From positions 558,001 to 622,000 of the forward strand of contig NZ_JAICBX010000003.1 in assembly GCF_019492055.1 (NCBI RefSeq): DNA of 64,000 nucleotides, in the 5' to 3' direction. The DNA is from Flavimaribacter sediminis (GTDB lineage: Bacteria > Pseudomonadota > Alphaproteobacteria > Rhizobiales > Rhizobiaceae). Shown here piece by piece: positions 7,686-15,806 of the stretch; positions within the stretch are counted from its first letter, which is position 1, and each line of letters starts with the position of its first letter. The notes below the pieces were generated by a model. It made no database searches, was not told where the DNA came from, and was given only the letters and a program-made list of their open reading frames with translations. The translations under genes and the position numbers were made by a program.

Positions 7686-9113
7686 ATGCCCCACACATAT
7701 TCACGCCCCCTCGATGTACATCGCTGGAGCGACTACCCCGAACTGAATGATTGTCTCACAGATTTAGTTCAACAGATCGATGCATTGAAGCCTCGACAAA
7801 GGGCACGCAAGGTCGAAAGCGCCAAACGACTGCGCAATGCAGTACGAAGTTTGGTACTTGATCTTTACGTGGCATGGAAAACCGATCCGCAGCTGGAAGT
7901 GGGTGTACCGCTTTCCAACCGGGCTTTCGTACAAGGATCGCGATACCGTGCACTCTTTTTGAAATACAAGGGTTTCGTCACCGCGTACCATGGTTTGCAC
8001 GAACTCGGATACATAGAGGAAGTTCGTCCTGGCTTTAACGATACGAGGACTGGAAAGAGCTTCGTTACAAGAGCGCGCGCAACTCCCAAGCTTATAGAAA
8101 CGCTGTCTGATAATGCGCTCCTACGTCTCACGAAAATACACCGCGGCTCAGGTGAATACGCAGCAGAAACAATTATCCTCAGGGATCACGATAAACACAA
8201 TATAGATTACGACGACACCAACGAAACCAACCAAATGCGTAATGACCTTAGCAGAATAAATGCTCTCTTAGATGGTACTTGGATTGACCTATACATTACT
8301 GACAATGAGTACGAAGCTCTATCAAAGCGAATCAGAGATAAGGTACATTTAGAAGATCAAAGTTTAATCGGGCTTGATCTTACACGTCGTCAACTTGTAC
8401 GCATCTTCAACAATTCCGACTGGCAGCAAGGCGGACGCTTCTACGGTGGATGGTGGCAGAACATACCAAGAGGCTACCGGAAGTACATTACGCTAGATGG
8501 AAAGCATACCTGCGAAATTGACTTTTCTGGCATGCACGTTGCTCTGCTTTATGCAGAGGTTGGTGCAGAGCTGGATGGCGATGCATATGACGTAGGTTGT
8601 CCACAGGTACCCAGACAAGTGACCAAGCTTGCCTTTCAAAAGCTAATCAATGCTGAGAATAGAATGTACCCAGAGCCAGGATTTACAGAAGGTAAATACG
8701 GCATCACATGGGGTGATTTACTTGAAAAGATACGTACTAGACATGCACCAATTAGCAGCTATCTACGTACTGGATACGGCCGACAACTCCAGAACAAAGA
8801 TGCGGAGATAGCTAATCGTATTCTCCTACTGATGGCGGACATGGGTATCCCATGTTTACCTGTACACGACAGCTTTATTGCTCACCAAGATATGCGAGAA
8901 GAACTAACGGGCATTATGATTCAGGAATTTGCACGTAAAACCGGTCAAAAAGCGGCTACAAAAAATAAACTTACTTTTCTAGATAGCTATAGTGCAGACA
9001 TGAATACAAACCATGGTACGTATTTAGACATGGATATAGGAAACATACTTGATAGTGATAATCACTACTACGAGTATCAAACACGACAAATAGCTTGGTT
9101 CGATCAGGGCTAA
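7686..9113 (+). CDS. Putative single-subunit polymerase (family A / T7-like motifs) with N-terminal winged-helix-like region
   Basis: A 475-residue protein I cannot match to a characterised enzyme. Three motifs sit in polymerase order and spacing: A, CEIDFSGMH (276-284, D279); B, RQVTK (310-314); C, LPVHDSF (391-397, D395). The D-[FY]-S and HD pairs are the two catalytic carboxylates of PolA-type and T7-type palms. R-x-V-T-K and HDSF match T7 RNA polymerase more than PolA. No 3'-5' exonuclease domain fits. Residues about 75-140 (RYRALFLKYKGF, LHELGYIEEV, TRARATPKLIETL) look like a winged helix, as in Rep proteins. RFYGGWWQNIP (251-261) precedes motif A. I infer an element replicase, primer-maker or transcriptase. 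Confidence 0.65.
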   Translation: MPHTYSRPLDVHRWSDYPELNDCLTDLVQQIDALKPRQRARKVESAKRLRNAVRSLVLDLYVAWKTDPQLEVGVPLSNRAFVQGSRYRALFLKYKGFVTAYHGLHELGYIEEVRPGFNDTRTGKSFVTRARATPKLIETLSDNALLRLTKIHRGSGEYAAETIILRDHDKHNIDYDDTNETNQMRNDLSRINALLDGTWIDLYITDNEYEALSKRIRDKVHLEDQSLIGLDLTRRQLVRIFNNSDWQQGGRFYGGWWQNIPRGYRKYITLDGKHTCEIDFSGMHVALLYAEVGAELDGDAYDVGCPQVPRQVTKLAFQKLINAENRMYPEPGFTEGKYGITWGDLLEKIRTRHAPISSYLRTGYGRQLQNKDAEIANRILLLMADMGIPCLPVHDSFIAHQDMREELTGIMIQEFARKTGQKAATKNKLTFLDSYSADMNTNHGTYLDMDIGNILDSDNHYYEYQTRQIAWFDQG

Positions 9114-9189
9114 CGGCGAGAGGGTCTAGCGACCCCTCTACGCCATTACTGGTGCGCGTAAGAAAAATATATTTAATTTCAATAAGTTA

Positions 9190-9747
9190 CTACATTCCAG
9201 AGCCAAGTACTTTCTGTACCGACGCCTTCGAGAATCCAACCTCTGTAGCTATCTTGCGTATGCTCATGCCATCAGCGCGTAACGCATGCATGGTCTGTTC
9301 GATTTCCAGTGTGATGAGCTTAGGGCGACCTCCTACTCTTCCCTCTGCCTTGGCCCGTGCGATGCCCTCCATCTGCCGCTCACGCCTGATCTCCGTCTCG
9401 AACTCCGCTATGAGCGCCAAAATGCCCATCACGAGCTTGCCGGTCCTAGTCGAGGTGTCCACCGCCTCGTCGTCCAGCACTTTGAACGCTACACCTTTGT
9501 CAGTTAGACCAGAGACGATACGATACAGGTCGCTGGTAGACCGTGCCAATCGGTCGAGCTTGGTCACCAAGAGCGTATCGCCCTCCCGGAGGTACTCCAA
9601 GCACCTAGCAAGCTCAGGCCGCTCACCGTCCAATCCTGAGCGTTTTTCGGTGAAGAGCTTTGTCGACCCGGCAGCCTTCAGACGCTCAACCTGTGTCTCA
9701 TAGTTCTGCTGTCCGGTGGAGACTCGTGCGTATCCTACAGTCGTCAT
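9190..9747 (-). CDS. Serine recombinase (resolvase/invertase family)
   Basis: A 185-residue small serine recombinase. The catalytic motif YARVSTGQQ has the nucleophile at S10; LVTKLDRLARST carries the active-site arginines, LIAEFETEIRRERQMEGIARAKAEGRVGGRP forms the long E helix, and an HTH follows (MSIRKIATEVGFSKASVQKVL). Length is normal and all key residues are present. It is convergent with the polymerase-like gene. It could resolve element dimers or invert a segment; no inverted-repeat target is evident, so its substrate is unknown. Confidence 0.92.
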   Translation of the reverse strand: MTTVGYARVSTGQQNYETQVERLKAAGSTKLFTEKRSGLDGERPELARCLEYLREGDTLLVTKLDRLARSTSDLYRIVSGLTDKGVAFKVLDDEAVDTSTRTGKLVMGILALIAEFETEIRRERQMEGIARAKAEGRVGGRPKLITLEIEQTMHALRADGMSIRKIATEVGFSKASVQKVLGSGM

Positions 9748-10175
9748 GTGTCCAGTATCCTCTTTAAGTTATGTGGACATATGATTAATGTACGCAATAT
9801 GTACGGTCAAGCCGAATGTGCTACAAAGGTATAGAAAAGTGTACGCCTGTCGGTACTATCGGACCCTGTAGAAACTACCCTTCGCTCCTAATAGGGAGAA
9901 CATTATTTTGAGGAGACTGATCACAGCGTGCCGGGAGGGGTATACCCACCATATCAGGCCACTGATGCGGATTGATCATGGAAGCAGAGACCAGCAGTCG
10001 GGTACGTAAACTCCGCGGTCTGTGGCCCCATGGGGGACATGGCGCACTAATTCTATTTAGATACCACCGCGAAAAAAATTATCAATTATCAGAACCCCTT
10101 CGTACAGCATATTGCGTTCTGCAGATTGTTCTGTATATTGTTATGAGCAGAACAATATTGCTCTGGAGATGCGTT
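9748..10175. other. AT-rich intergenic region, divergent promoters
   Basis: It separates the serine recombinase from the nuclease-pair genes. An open frame upstream of 10176 is in phase with the next gene but lacks a ribosome site. GGGAGGGGTATACCCACC (about 9934-9951) contains a GGGTATACCC palindrome. No gene is supported. Confidence 0.45.
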
Positions 10176-10811
10176 ATGGGACTGTTAGTTACAGCCAGCG
10201 GTGCAATGCAATTAAACCCCGGGATTTGGACGGTTGAGATGGCTCCGCATCAAGTGAGGCTGTTTGGAGAGCCAAGACAATCGTATGGTGTACGGAGCAT
10301 TTTACTTGCTGCTAGCGTCACACACGACACTGGCCAAGCTACAATTTCCTTCGATGCAGACCAGGTTCATACCCTGAATGTAGGCACTCGTTCACTTGCA
10401 CTGGTAATAGATGCTTCTTGGGAAGCAGAGGCGGAAGAATATTCAGAGACCCCATCAACATGGGGACCTGGTGATCGCGAATTTCTAACAGTAGCCAGAT
10501 GCTTACCTGAAGAGATGCAAACTGTTGCAAAGGCTATACTACAGCGAGTCCGCCAACAGTGGCCTGGTGACTTGAAACGTGGGCTACGCCGCAACTTCAG
10601 CAACTTCCCTGACAACTTTTGGTACGTGGTAGTTCAACCGCGGTCAAAAGAACTCTCTATTACAGTCCGCGGCGACCCGAAGCTCTTTCAAGGTAAAACC
10701 AGCCTAAGCGTCAAAGCCGACCGTCCGGGTTACACGCGCTTCAAGGTCAGTAGCGAGAAGGATACGGAGCCTGCACTTCAGCTAATCGGAATGTCGAGGC
10801 GCAAGCAGTAG
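10176..10811 (+). CDS. Unknown protein, partner of the downstream nuclease-like gene
   Basis: A 211-residue protein from ATG 10176, which has GGAG at 10164-10167 at good spacing; the longer frame back to 9972 is less likely. No domain is recognised. The C-terminus (NFWYVVVQPRSKELSITVRGDP, then LSVKADRPGYTRFKVSSEKD) reads as a beta-rich domain of the kind seen in nucleic-acid-associated proteins. A hydrophobic start is present (MGLLVTASGAM) but it is too short for a convincing signal peptide. It lies 75 bp ahead of a PD-(D/E)XK-like gene on the same strand, so the two are probably one operon. Confidence 0.62.
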   Translation: MGLLVTASGAMQLNPGIWTVEMAPHQVRLFGEPRQSYGVRSILLAASVTHDTGQATISFDADQVHTLNVGTRSLALVIDASWEAEAEEYSETPSTWGPGDREFLTVARCLPEEMQTVAKAILQRVRQQWPGDLKRGLRRNFSNFPDNFWYVVVQPRSKELSITVRGDPKLFQGKTSLSVKADRPGYTRFKVSSEKDTEPALQLIGMSRRKQ

Positions 10812-10886
10812 ATCATCCTGTAGAGTACAGTATAGCAAATTCTATTAAAGCGAGTAATTTACTGATGTTTTGGCACGGAGAGGAGT

Positions 10887-12335
10887 ATGCGAGTTTCACA
10901 ATTCTATGATTTGGGTCGCAATCAAGGGACGCTCGACTTTGTTGATGTTGAATTAAACACTGACGTTCCGGTGTTCGTAAGTCCAAGAGCACTACACGAG
11001 CTTGGAAGTGACTTCGGACAACACTGCGAATTTCTGGTACAGAATTTCTTCCAACATGTGATTTCGTTGATCCGAGATGGAAACCACAAGCAAGCTGAGG
11101 AGTTGCTGGCGACTCTACGAGAGCCAAACGAGACACATTTGGGACTTTCAAAAGACGCCCCTGCTGGTCGTGCCATGGGGGACGGATCTGCACACAAGGT
11201 TTGGCAAGCACTTAGCACTAGTGAGGCTGCTAAAAGCGGTCTTCTTAAAGATTTAGAAGATACCGCTCTTCTCGTACGAGGTATAAACAGAGATGTTATC
11301 TCCGACATTACTACAAATATTATAAGAGCTCCACTTATACAATATACACAACATGTATGCGATTACTATGGAATTCACAAAGAGTCCGGCGTTTCTTCTG
11401 GTAATATATGGCACCCTGATGAACACAAGTGGGTACAAGATTTTGTAGACTTACCAGTACCAAATGGGTTCGGAAGAATACTACTTGTCCCAAAGGCAAT
11501 AGTGCGCCTTTCGCTAGGATACGATGCGTCGGAATACTATAGACACTATCTTCTTGAACGAATGCGAGAAGCTGAAGAAGCAGCCCATACGGGTCTTGTA
11601 GCGTTGATACAAGGCGGTCCTCGGCGTGGGCAAGTCGGAGTCACCAAGAAAGCACTTATTGAAAAGTACGGACAGAACAAGGATTCTATTGTATCGCAAA
11701 CACTACGTTTTCCAGACGTTCTGGACGCATACAAGAGAACAAAAGATTCCGCCCCATCGCTGCCATTGTCCCATTACCAGTTTCCAGATGGAGATGGATC
11801 AAGCACACCCGACTGGAATACACTGTTGTCGAATATCCAAACTATACCCACTGGTAGAAAAGATGCAGCAAAATACGAAGACGCAATCGAATCTTTGCTT
11901 ACTGCGCTTTTCTATCCAGCACTAACCAACCCGACTAAGCAGACGCGCATACATGCTGGACAGAAGATAATAGACATTACCTATACGAACATGGGCGTGG
12001 CTGGCTTCTTCAGTTGGGTTCGGGGACACTATTCCTCTGCTATGTTGATGGTCGAATGCAAGAACTATGGAAATGAAGTGGCAAATCCTGAGGTAGATCA
12101 ACTATCAGGTCGCTTCTCCCCTAGCCGTGGAACTGTGGGGCTTCTTGTTTGCCGAAATGTTCTCGATCTAGAGAGTCTGCTAGAGAGATGTCGCAATACT
12201 GCTGCCGACGCTCGCGGGTACATAATCCCATTAACCGATGCAGACCTTGCTGAGTTGGTGAATGCCCGGACCACGGCGATGGACTCATTAGAGTTCCCCT
12301 TACTCAGACGACGTTTTGAACAGCTCATTCTATGA
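10887..12335 (+). CDS. Restriction-endonuclease-like protein (C-terminal PD-(D/E)XK pattern)
   Basis: A 482-residue protein starting at ATG 10887 behind GGAGAGGAG. The first 300 residues contain a conserved-looking stretch, LVRGINRDVISDITTNIIRAPLI, and are of unknown function. The C-terminal part has the order expected of a restriction nuclease fold: KYEDAIESLLTALFYPAL (helix with E), IIDITYTN (D strand), AMLMVECKNYG (E-x-K strand), then a Q-containing helix QLSGRFSPSRGTVGLLVC. This matches Mrr-like and related type IV nucleases. With the 211-residue gene upstream it forms a candidate two-gene anti-phage module; that function is inferred. Confidence 0.72.
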   Translation: MRVSQFYDLGRNQGTLDFVDVELNTDVPVFVSPRALHELGSDFGQHCEFLVQNFFQHVISLIRDGNHKQAEELLATLREPNETHLGLSKDAPAGRAMGDGSAHKVWQALSTSEAAKSGLLKDLEDTALLVRGINRDVISDITTNIIRAPLIQYTQHVCDYYGIHKESGVSSGNIWHPDEHKWVQDFVDLPVPNGFGRILLVPKAIVRLSLGYDASEYYRHYLLERMREAEEAAHTGLVALIQGGPRRGQVGVTKKALIEKYGQNKDSIVSQTLRFPDVLDAYKRTKDSAPSLPLSHYQFPDGDGSSTPDWNTLLSNIQTIPTGRKDAAKYEDAIESLLTALFYPALTNPTKQTRIHAGQKIIDITYTNMGVAGFFSWVRGHYSSAMLMVECKNYGNEVANPEVDQLSGRFSPSRGTVGLLVCRNVLDLESLLERCRNTAADARGYIIPLTDADLAELVNARTTAMDSLEFPLLRRRFEQLIL

Positions 12336-12435
12336 GTTGGATGTATTTAAGCCGAACAAACCGTCGCCAGCAGAAGGCATTAACTGCAGGACAATTTATT
12401 ACTCTCCAACTCTCCCTGACACAGGGTTTGGCATC

Positions 12436-13002
12436 TTATGCGTTGTTATCAAGGCGATGGTGTAGAGTTGCCTTTATCATGATCAACAACACCGCGACGC
12501 CCAGTGTTGAAACTGCCGCAAGGTAGACAATCGTAAGTACAAACCAATTAAGTACCAGTTGCCAGGTGGGCCAAATATCACGCGTGTTACCAATGTAATC
12601 CAATACGATGAGACATGATCGCCCTGGGTTCTCTATGGCGTAGCTCGCAGCCTCAGGAAGGAATGACCACCCTATCACCATTGCAAACCCTGTATATGAA
12701 CAAGTAAATAGCGCCTGCAGAATATAGTACAAACATGTTAGTAGTATACCGGACACTATAACAACTGTCGTTGTGCGTGTATTAGGAGCCTTGCTTCGTG
12801 AAATGTTATGGTACAACAGAAATGCAACAAATGCACACAGTACAATACGTGCAACCGAGAATGTTGGTGAGTTTCCCGCCTCACGCCAAAGCATTGGGGG
12901 TTGGCTAGTCCACTCACCCAAGACAGATAAGACGAGAGCAGCAATAGCTGCGATAGCATCCCAATGTTTTCTAATACTCTGGCTTTTTGGCTTGGTATTC
13001 AT
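12436..13002 (-). CDS. Four-helix integral membrane protein, unknown
   Basis: A 188-residue protein with about four to five hydrophobic segments: AIAAIAALVLSVLG, VARIVLCAFVAFLLYH, VVIVSGILLTCLYYIL and VLTIVYLAAVSTLGVAVLLIM. Basic residues flank the ends. No family is recognised. Its ATG overlaps the stop of the secreted-protein gene by the ATGA arrangement, so the two are translationally coupled and probably act together at the membrane. Confidence 0.65.
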   Translation of the reverse strand: MNTKPKSQSIRKHWDAIAAIAALVLSVLGEWTSQPPMLWREAGNSPTFSVARIVLCAFVAFLLYHNISRSKAPNTRTTTVVIVSGILLTCLYYILQALFTCSYTGFAMVIGWSFLPEAASYAIENPGRSCLIVLDYIGNTRDIWPTWQLVLNWFVLTIVYLAAVSTLGVAVLLIMIKATLHHRLDNNA

Positions 13003-13676
13003 TGTTTAACTATACATGTAATACTGTCTAGTAGCCCGAGGCTCGCCCCGATTGAAACACTCTGCTTCTGTACAATCTCTCCATCTATCTCGACATTCAT
13101 TATGTAATTCCCTGGAGGAAGATGACCTGTACTAGGAGAAGTTGGAATGTTAAATCTAAACATTGGCTTGCTATCTGTGTAAGCAAGTGGGCTAAAGCTT
13201 ACATAATAACCATTTACTTCGTCGAGATTCTCAGCATTCTTTGTGCGTACTTCTACCGCTACCTCAAACATTTTGGCTGTAGAATAACCAGCCTCCCTAA
13301 CATATGATATATACTTATTCTTAGTCTGTAGATCCGCACTAACTGCCTGTATAACATCTATTACCTCATCATATTCTCCTGCTCCTGAAGCTTGCATTAG
13401 AAGCTGCTCGTTATAGGCCATTGTTCTACCAAAAGCCTGATCCTCAATGTTCTGTCCCTCCACGATGCCATAAATTGACGTCCAGTCTGTAGAAATGCCC
13501 TGTAATTGAATTTTGATTTGCCTGTTGACGCTTGGCGGAAACTGTTTCGTTTCCAGAACCTCAAGCGCATCATTGGGGACTGGTATCGGTTGGCTGAAAA
13601 CGTCCTGTGCATAACTTTGCTGAATGAAAATCAGTGTCAGCAGAATTGACAATGTGTACTGGAATCCGGATAGCAT
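12999..13676 (-). CDS. Secreted/periplasmic protein, unknown
   Basis: A 225-residue protein from ATG 13676, preceded by a TGGGGGT ribosome site (a GTG five codons earlier is the alternative). The signal peptide is clear: MLSGFQYTLSILLTLIFIQQ, then SYAQ cleavage. The mature part has a helical middle (QLLMQASGAGEYDEVIDVIQ) and a beta-rich end (YVSFSPLAYTD, PPGNYIMNVEIDGEIVQKQS), which resembles an immunoglobulin-like or carrier-type beta domain. It lies upstream of and overlaps the membrane-protein gene. Function unknown; the pair looks like cargo of the element. Confidence 0.65.
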   Translation of the reverse strand: MLSGFQYTLSILLTLIFIQQSYAQDVFSQPIPVPNDALEVLETKQFPPSVNRQIKIQLQGISTDWTSIYGIVEGQNIEDQAFGRTMAYNEQLLMQASGAGEYDEVIDVIQAVSADLQTKNKYISYVREAGYSTAKMFEVAVEVRTKNAENLDEVNGYYVSFSPLAYTDSKPMFRFNIPTSPSTGHLPPGNYIMNVEIDGEIVQKQSVSIGASLGLLDSITCIVKQ

Positions 13677-13990
13677 GTTCGTAACCCCCACTAATTAACA
13701 ATATCGGACGGCCGCTGCATTGTCAGCCTTCGGATGCATAGCGCCCATAGACTCTCGGCTCAATTGCAAGTTCTGCACACCTAAACATAGGAAGGCCAAA
13801 CTTGCCACGTCTAGCTATTCAGACTGGTGGACGACGCAAAGGGCATCCCTGATATTATTGATGGAATGATGACCGCCGTCGTTTGCGATCTGCTTTCCGT
13901 TCGTATATTGGCAGATACGAAAGTGAGACATCGCGCCTCACTAGAACCACGAGAAAGCCCGTAAACTAGCGGTTTTCGACATGGTGGGTT
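13677..13990. other. Right end of element 1, non-coding
   Basis: No gene is supported. The last part carries the 30-bp sub-terminal repeat and leads into the att core. Just before the core, ATGGTGGG (13981-13988) is an inverted copy of CCCACCAT (14002-14009) inside the core and may be a recombinase binding arm. Confidence 0.55.
13913..13942 (+). repeat. Sub-terminal repeat, element 1 right end
   Basis: A 30-bp sequence identical to 32529-32558. It lies 48 bases before the middle att core; the other copy lies 49 bases before the right core. It is probably an arm-type binding site of the shared integrase or its accessory factor. Confidence 0.75.
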
Positions 13991-14011
13991 TCCCAGTCAC
14001 GCCCACCATCT
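13991..14011 (+). repeat. Attachment core, middle copy
   Basis: Identical over 21 bp to the tRNA-Val 3' core at 3413-3433. It serves as the right end of element 1 and the left end of segment 2. Confidence 0.88.
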
Positions 14012-14633
14012 AAACTCCTGATATATTTTTAATTTTGTACTCACATAAAAACAACGCGAGTATATAGATCTCAGTGTAGCTAATTTCTAGCTACCCAGCG
14101 GTCAGGCTGGCTCAACTGGGTGTTTCCTATGAGTTATGCGATGAAATAAAGGCGGGAGGCTATGGTCAATCTAATTAGCACCGAAAGACATTTCGGATTT
14201 CATGTGATACAGAATTTCCGTTCTCATAGAGGACCTTTGAGCCTCTCCGGACGAGCCACTGATAGGGGCGCGATCTTTAAGTAGTCGACCGTGAAGAATA
14301 AGTTTGTTCCAGGCTGCAGCTGATATTCTGTATGAGATCAGCGCAGCGACGATAAGCCAACTCACGAAGCACAGTCTAGGTAAGTGACGCGACGCATCAA
14401 GAGCATCTGAGCGATTTCCGATGGCGTCGAACGCTAAGTTGGGTTGGCATCCAATAGAGAGAGACGGCAAAAAACAAGACGCTGCTCACCTAAGATGTGC
14501 CAGATTGTGTTGTGAATCGGCAATCGCGTAGGCAAATAAATCCTCATTCCAGTATGCAGACAGTGCCCCGGAAGCTCGCCCGACGATAGGCTGGATGGTA
14601 ATGTCCAAATTCAATGGCTTGACTTAAGGTCTT
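14012..14633. other. AT-rich left end of segment 2, no gene recognised
   Basis: I see no supported gene. A 99-codon frame on the minus strand (14171-14470) has no ribosome site or recognisable motif. The region may hold the decayed remains of a lost integrase end, but no catalytic motif is readable. Confidence 0.45.
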
Positions 14634-15806
14634 CTACGTATCGAATAGCCGGACAACTTCGGATTCATCAATGTTTAGACCTGGCTGGTCGTGAAGGTGC
14701 AGGCAACCGTTGTGGGTTCGCTGCGTAAATATTTTCTCCCGGAACGGGTTAGGATTGCTGTCGATTTCGACCATACCTGTACCGCCAACAATCGCAAGTA
14801 GTTCGGCGGAGGCGGCCAGAGCGATACCACCGCCCAAGCTGTGAGGACAGAACATCTTTCCCGCAGCAACAGCCTGACGTCCGATTTCGATACACCCCGT
14901 AAGTCCGCCCCACTTGCACACATCGGGTTGGACAACATCGATCCAGTCAGCCGACAGTGCTTCGTGAAACGCTTCTTTATCGGCGAAATTCTCCCCTGCA
15001 GCCAAAGGGATGGTCGTTGATGTCTTCAAAGTTTGCCATTCTCTTGTCGGGCGATCGGCGCATATGGGTTCCTCAAGCCACAAGGGACTGAATTGCTTAA
15101 ATCGCTGGGATGCGTTCAAAGCGTTGGCGACATCCCAAGCCTGGTTCGCATCGATCATGAATGTTTCATCTGGAAGCAGGGATTTAGCGAACACTTCGAC
15201 ATTCGTAGTGTCGCGTCCCAGGCCAAACCCGACTTTCAATTTGAATTGGTTAAATCCAAGCTCGCGAGCCGATTCCATTTGCTCCAAAGCGCTATCCGGG
15301 TTGATGCCGCTTGCATAGGCGGGGACCACATCTGAGGCGCGAGAAAACAATTTCCGTATCGGCAAATCTGCGCGCCTTGCGATCAAGTCCCAGCACGCGA
15401 CATCCAGCCCGGCAATGCACTGGCTGATTGCTCCTATGTCGCCACTTTGGTTCTTCAGCACTTGCAGCTTGGATGTGAGAAACGAGTAGCATTCCGCCGG
15501 GCTGTGGAAGTTCCTTCCCACAACGAGCGAGAAAATTTCCTCTCCAAGCAGGTTTTTTCGATAGGTTGCGCCAGCAGATGGAAAATTGCACCAAACCTCT
15601 CCGTAGCCAGCGTTTCCATGACGATCTTTTATTCGCAGGAACAACGCCGGCCGCTTGAGCATCTTGCCGAATGACGTCACAACTGGCTTGGCGATCTCCG
15701 TGGCAAGACAGACACACTCCAGGGATTCTATTTGTATCGCTATATCTGTTTCGTTCCTATTTGCCAGATCTGGCAGAACTGAAGCATCACTCTGAATAAT
15801 ATTCAT
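14634..15806 (-). CDS. Enolase-superfamily protein, mandelate racemase subgroup (probable sugar-acid dehydratase or racemase)
   Basis: A 390-residue enzyme that should abstract an alpha-proton of a carboxylate through an enolate intermediate on Mg2+. Catalytic residues are K189/K191 (FKLKVG) on one face and D295 (QPDVCKWGG) with H322 (CPHSLGGG) on the other. Metal ligands are D219 (IDAN), E245 (WLEEP) and E272 (AAGENF). This set is that of the mandelate racemase subgroup. Its ATG overlaps the GntR stop (ATGA). With the DapA-family lyase and TctCBA divergently placed, a dehydratase-plus-aldolase route for an acid sugar or hydroxy-acid is the best guess; the substrate is unknown. Confidence 0.87.
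   Translation of the reverse strand: MNIIQSDASVLPDLANRNETDIAIQIESLECVCLATEIAKPVVTSFGKMLKRPALFLRIKDRHGNAGYGEVWCNFPSAGATYRKNLLGEEIFSLVVGRNFHSPAECYSFLTSKLQVLKNQSGDIGAISQCIAGLDVACWDLIARRADLPIRKLFSRASDVVPAYASGINPDSALEQMESARELGFNQFKLKVGFGLGRDTTNVEVFAKSLLPDETFMIDANQAWDVANALNASQRFKQFSPLWLEEPICADRPTREWQTLKTSTTIPLAAGENFADKEAFHEALSADWIDVVQPDVCKWGGLTGCIEIGRQAVAAGKMFCPHSLGGGIALAASAELLAIVGGTGMVEIDSNPNPFREKIFTQRTHNGCLHLHDQPGLNIDESEVVRLFDT

Larger units (their letters stand above)
3413..14011 (+). mobile_element. Integrative element 1 at tRNA-Val (about 10.6 kb)
   Basis: The element is bounded by a perfect 21-bp direct repeat: the T-arm/3' end of tRNA-Val plus three bases (3413-3433), and 13991-14011. It opens with a tyrosine recombinase 63 bp inside the left core. 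Inside are an XRE regulator, a serine recombinase, nucleases, a polymerase-like protein and several orphan genes. Base composition is visibly more AT-rich than the flanks, with abundant GTAC tetramers. No conjugation genes are seen, so it is an integrative (possibly mobilizable or satellite-like) element and not a full ICE. Confidence 0.88.

Noticed and set aside
9972..10175. N-terminal extension of the 10176-10811 gene
   Set aside because: No ribosome site at 9972, while ATG 10176 has GGAG at the right distance; the extension is unlike protein.
14171..14470. 99-codon minus-strand frame at the left end of segment 2
   Set aside because: No ribosome site, no recognisable motif, and composition does not look like protein.
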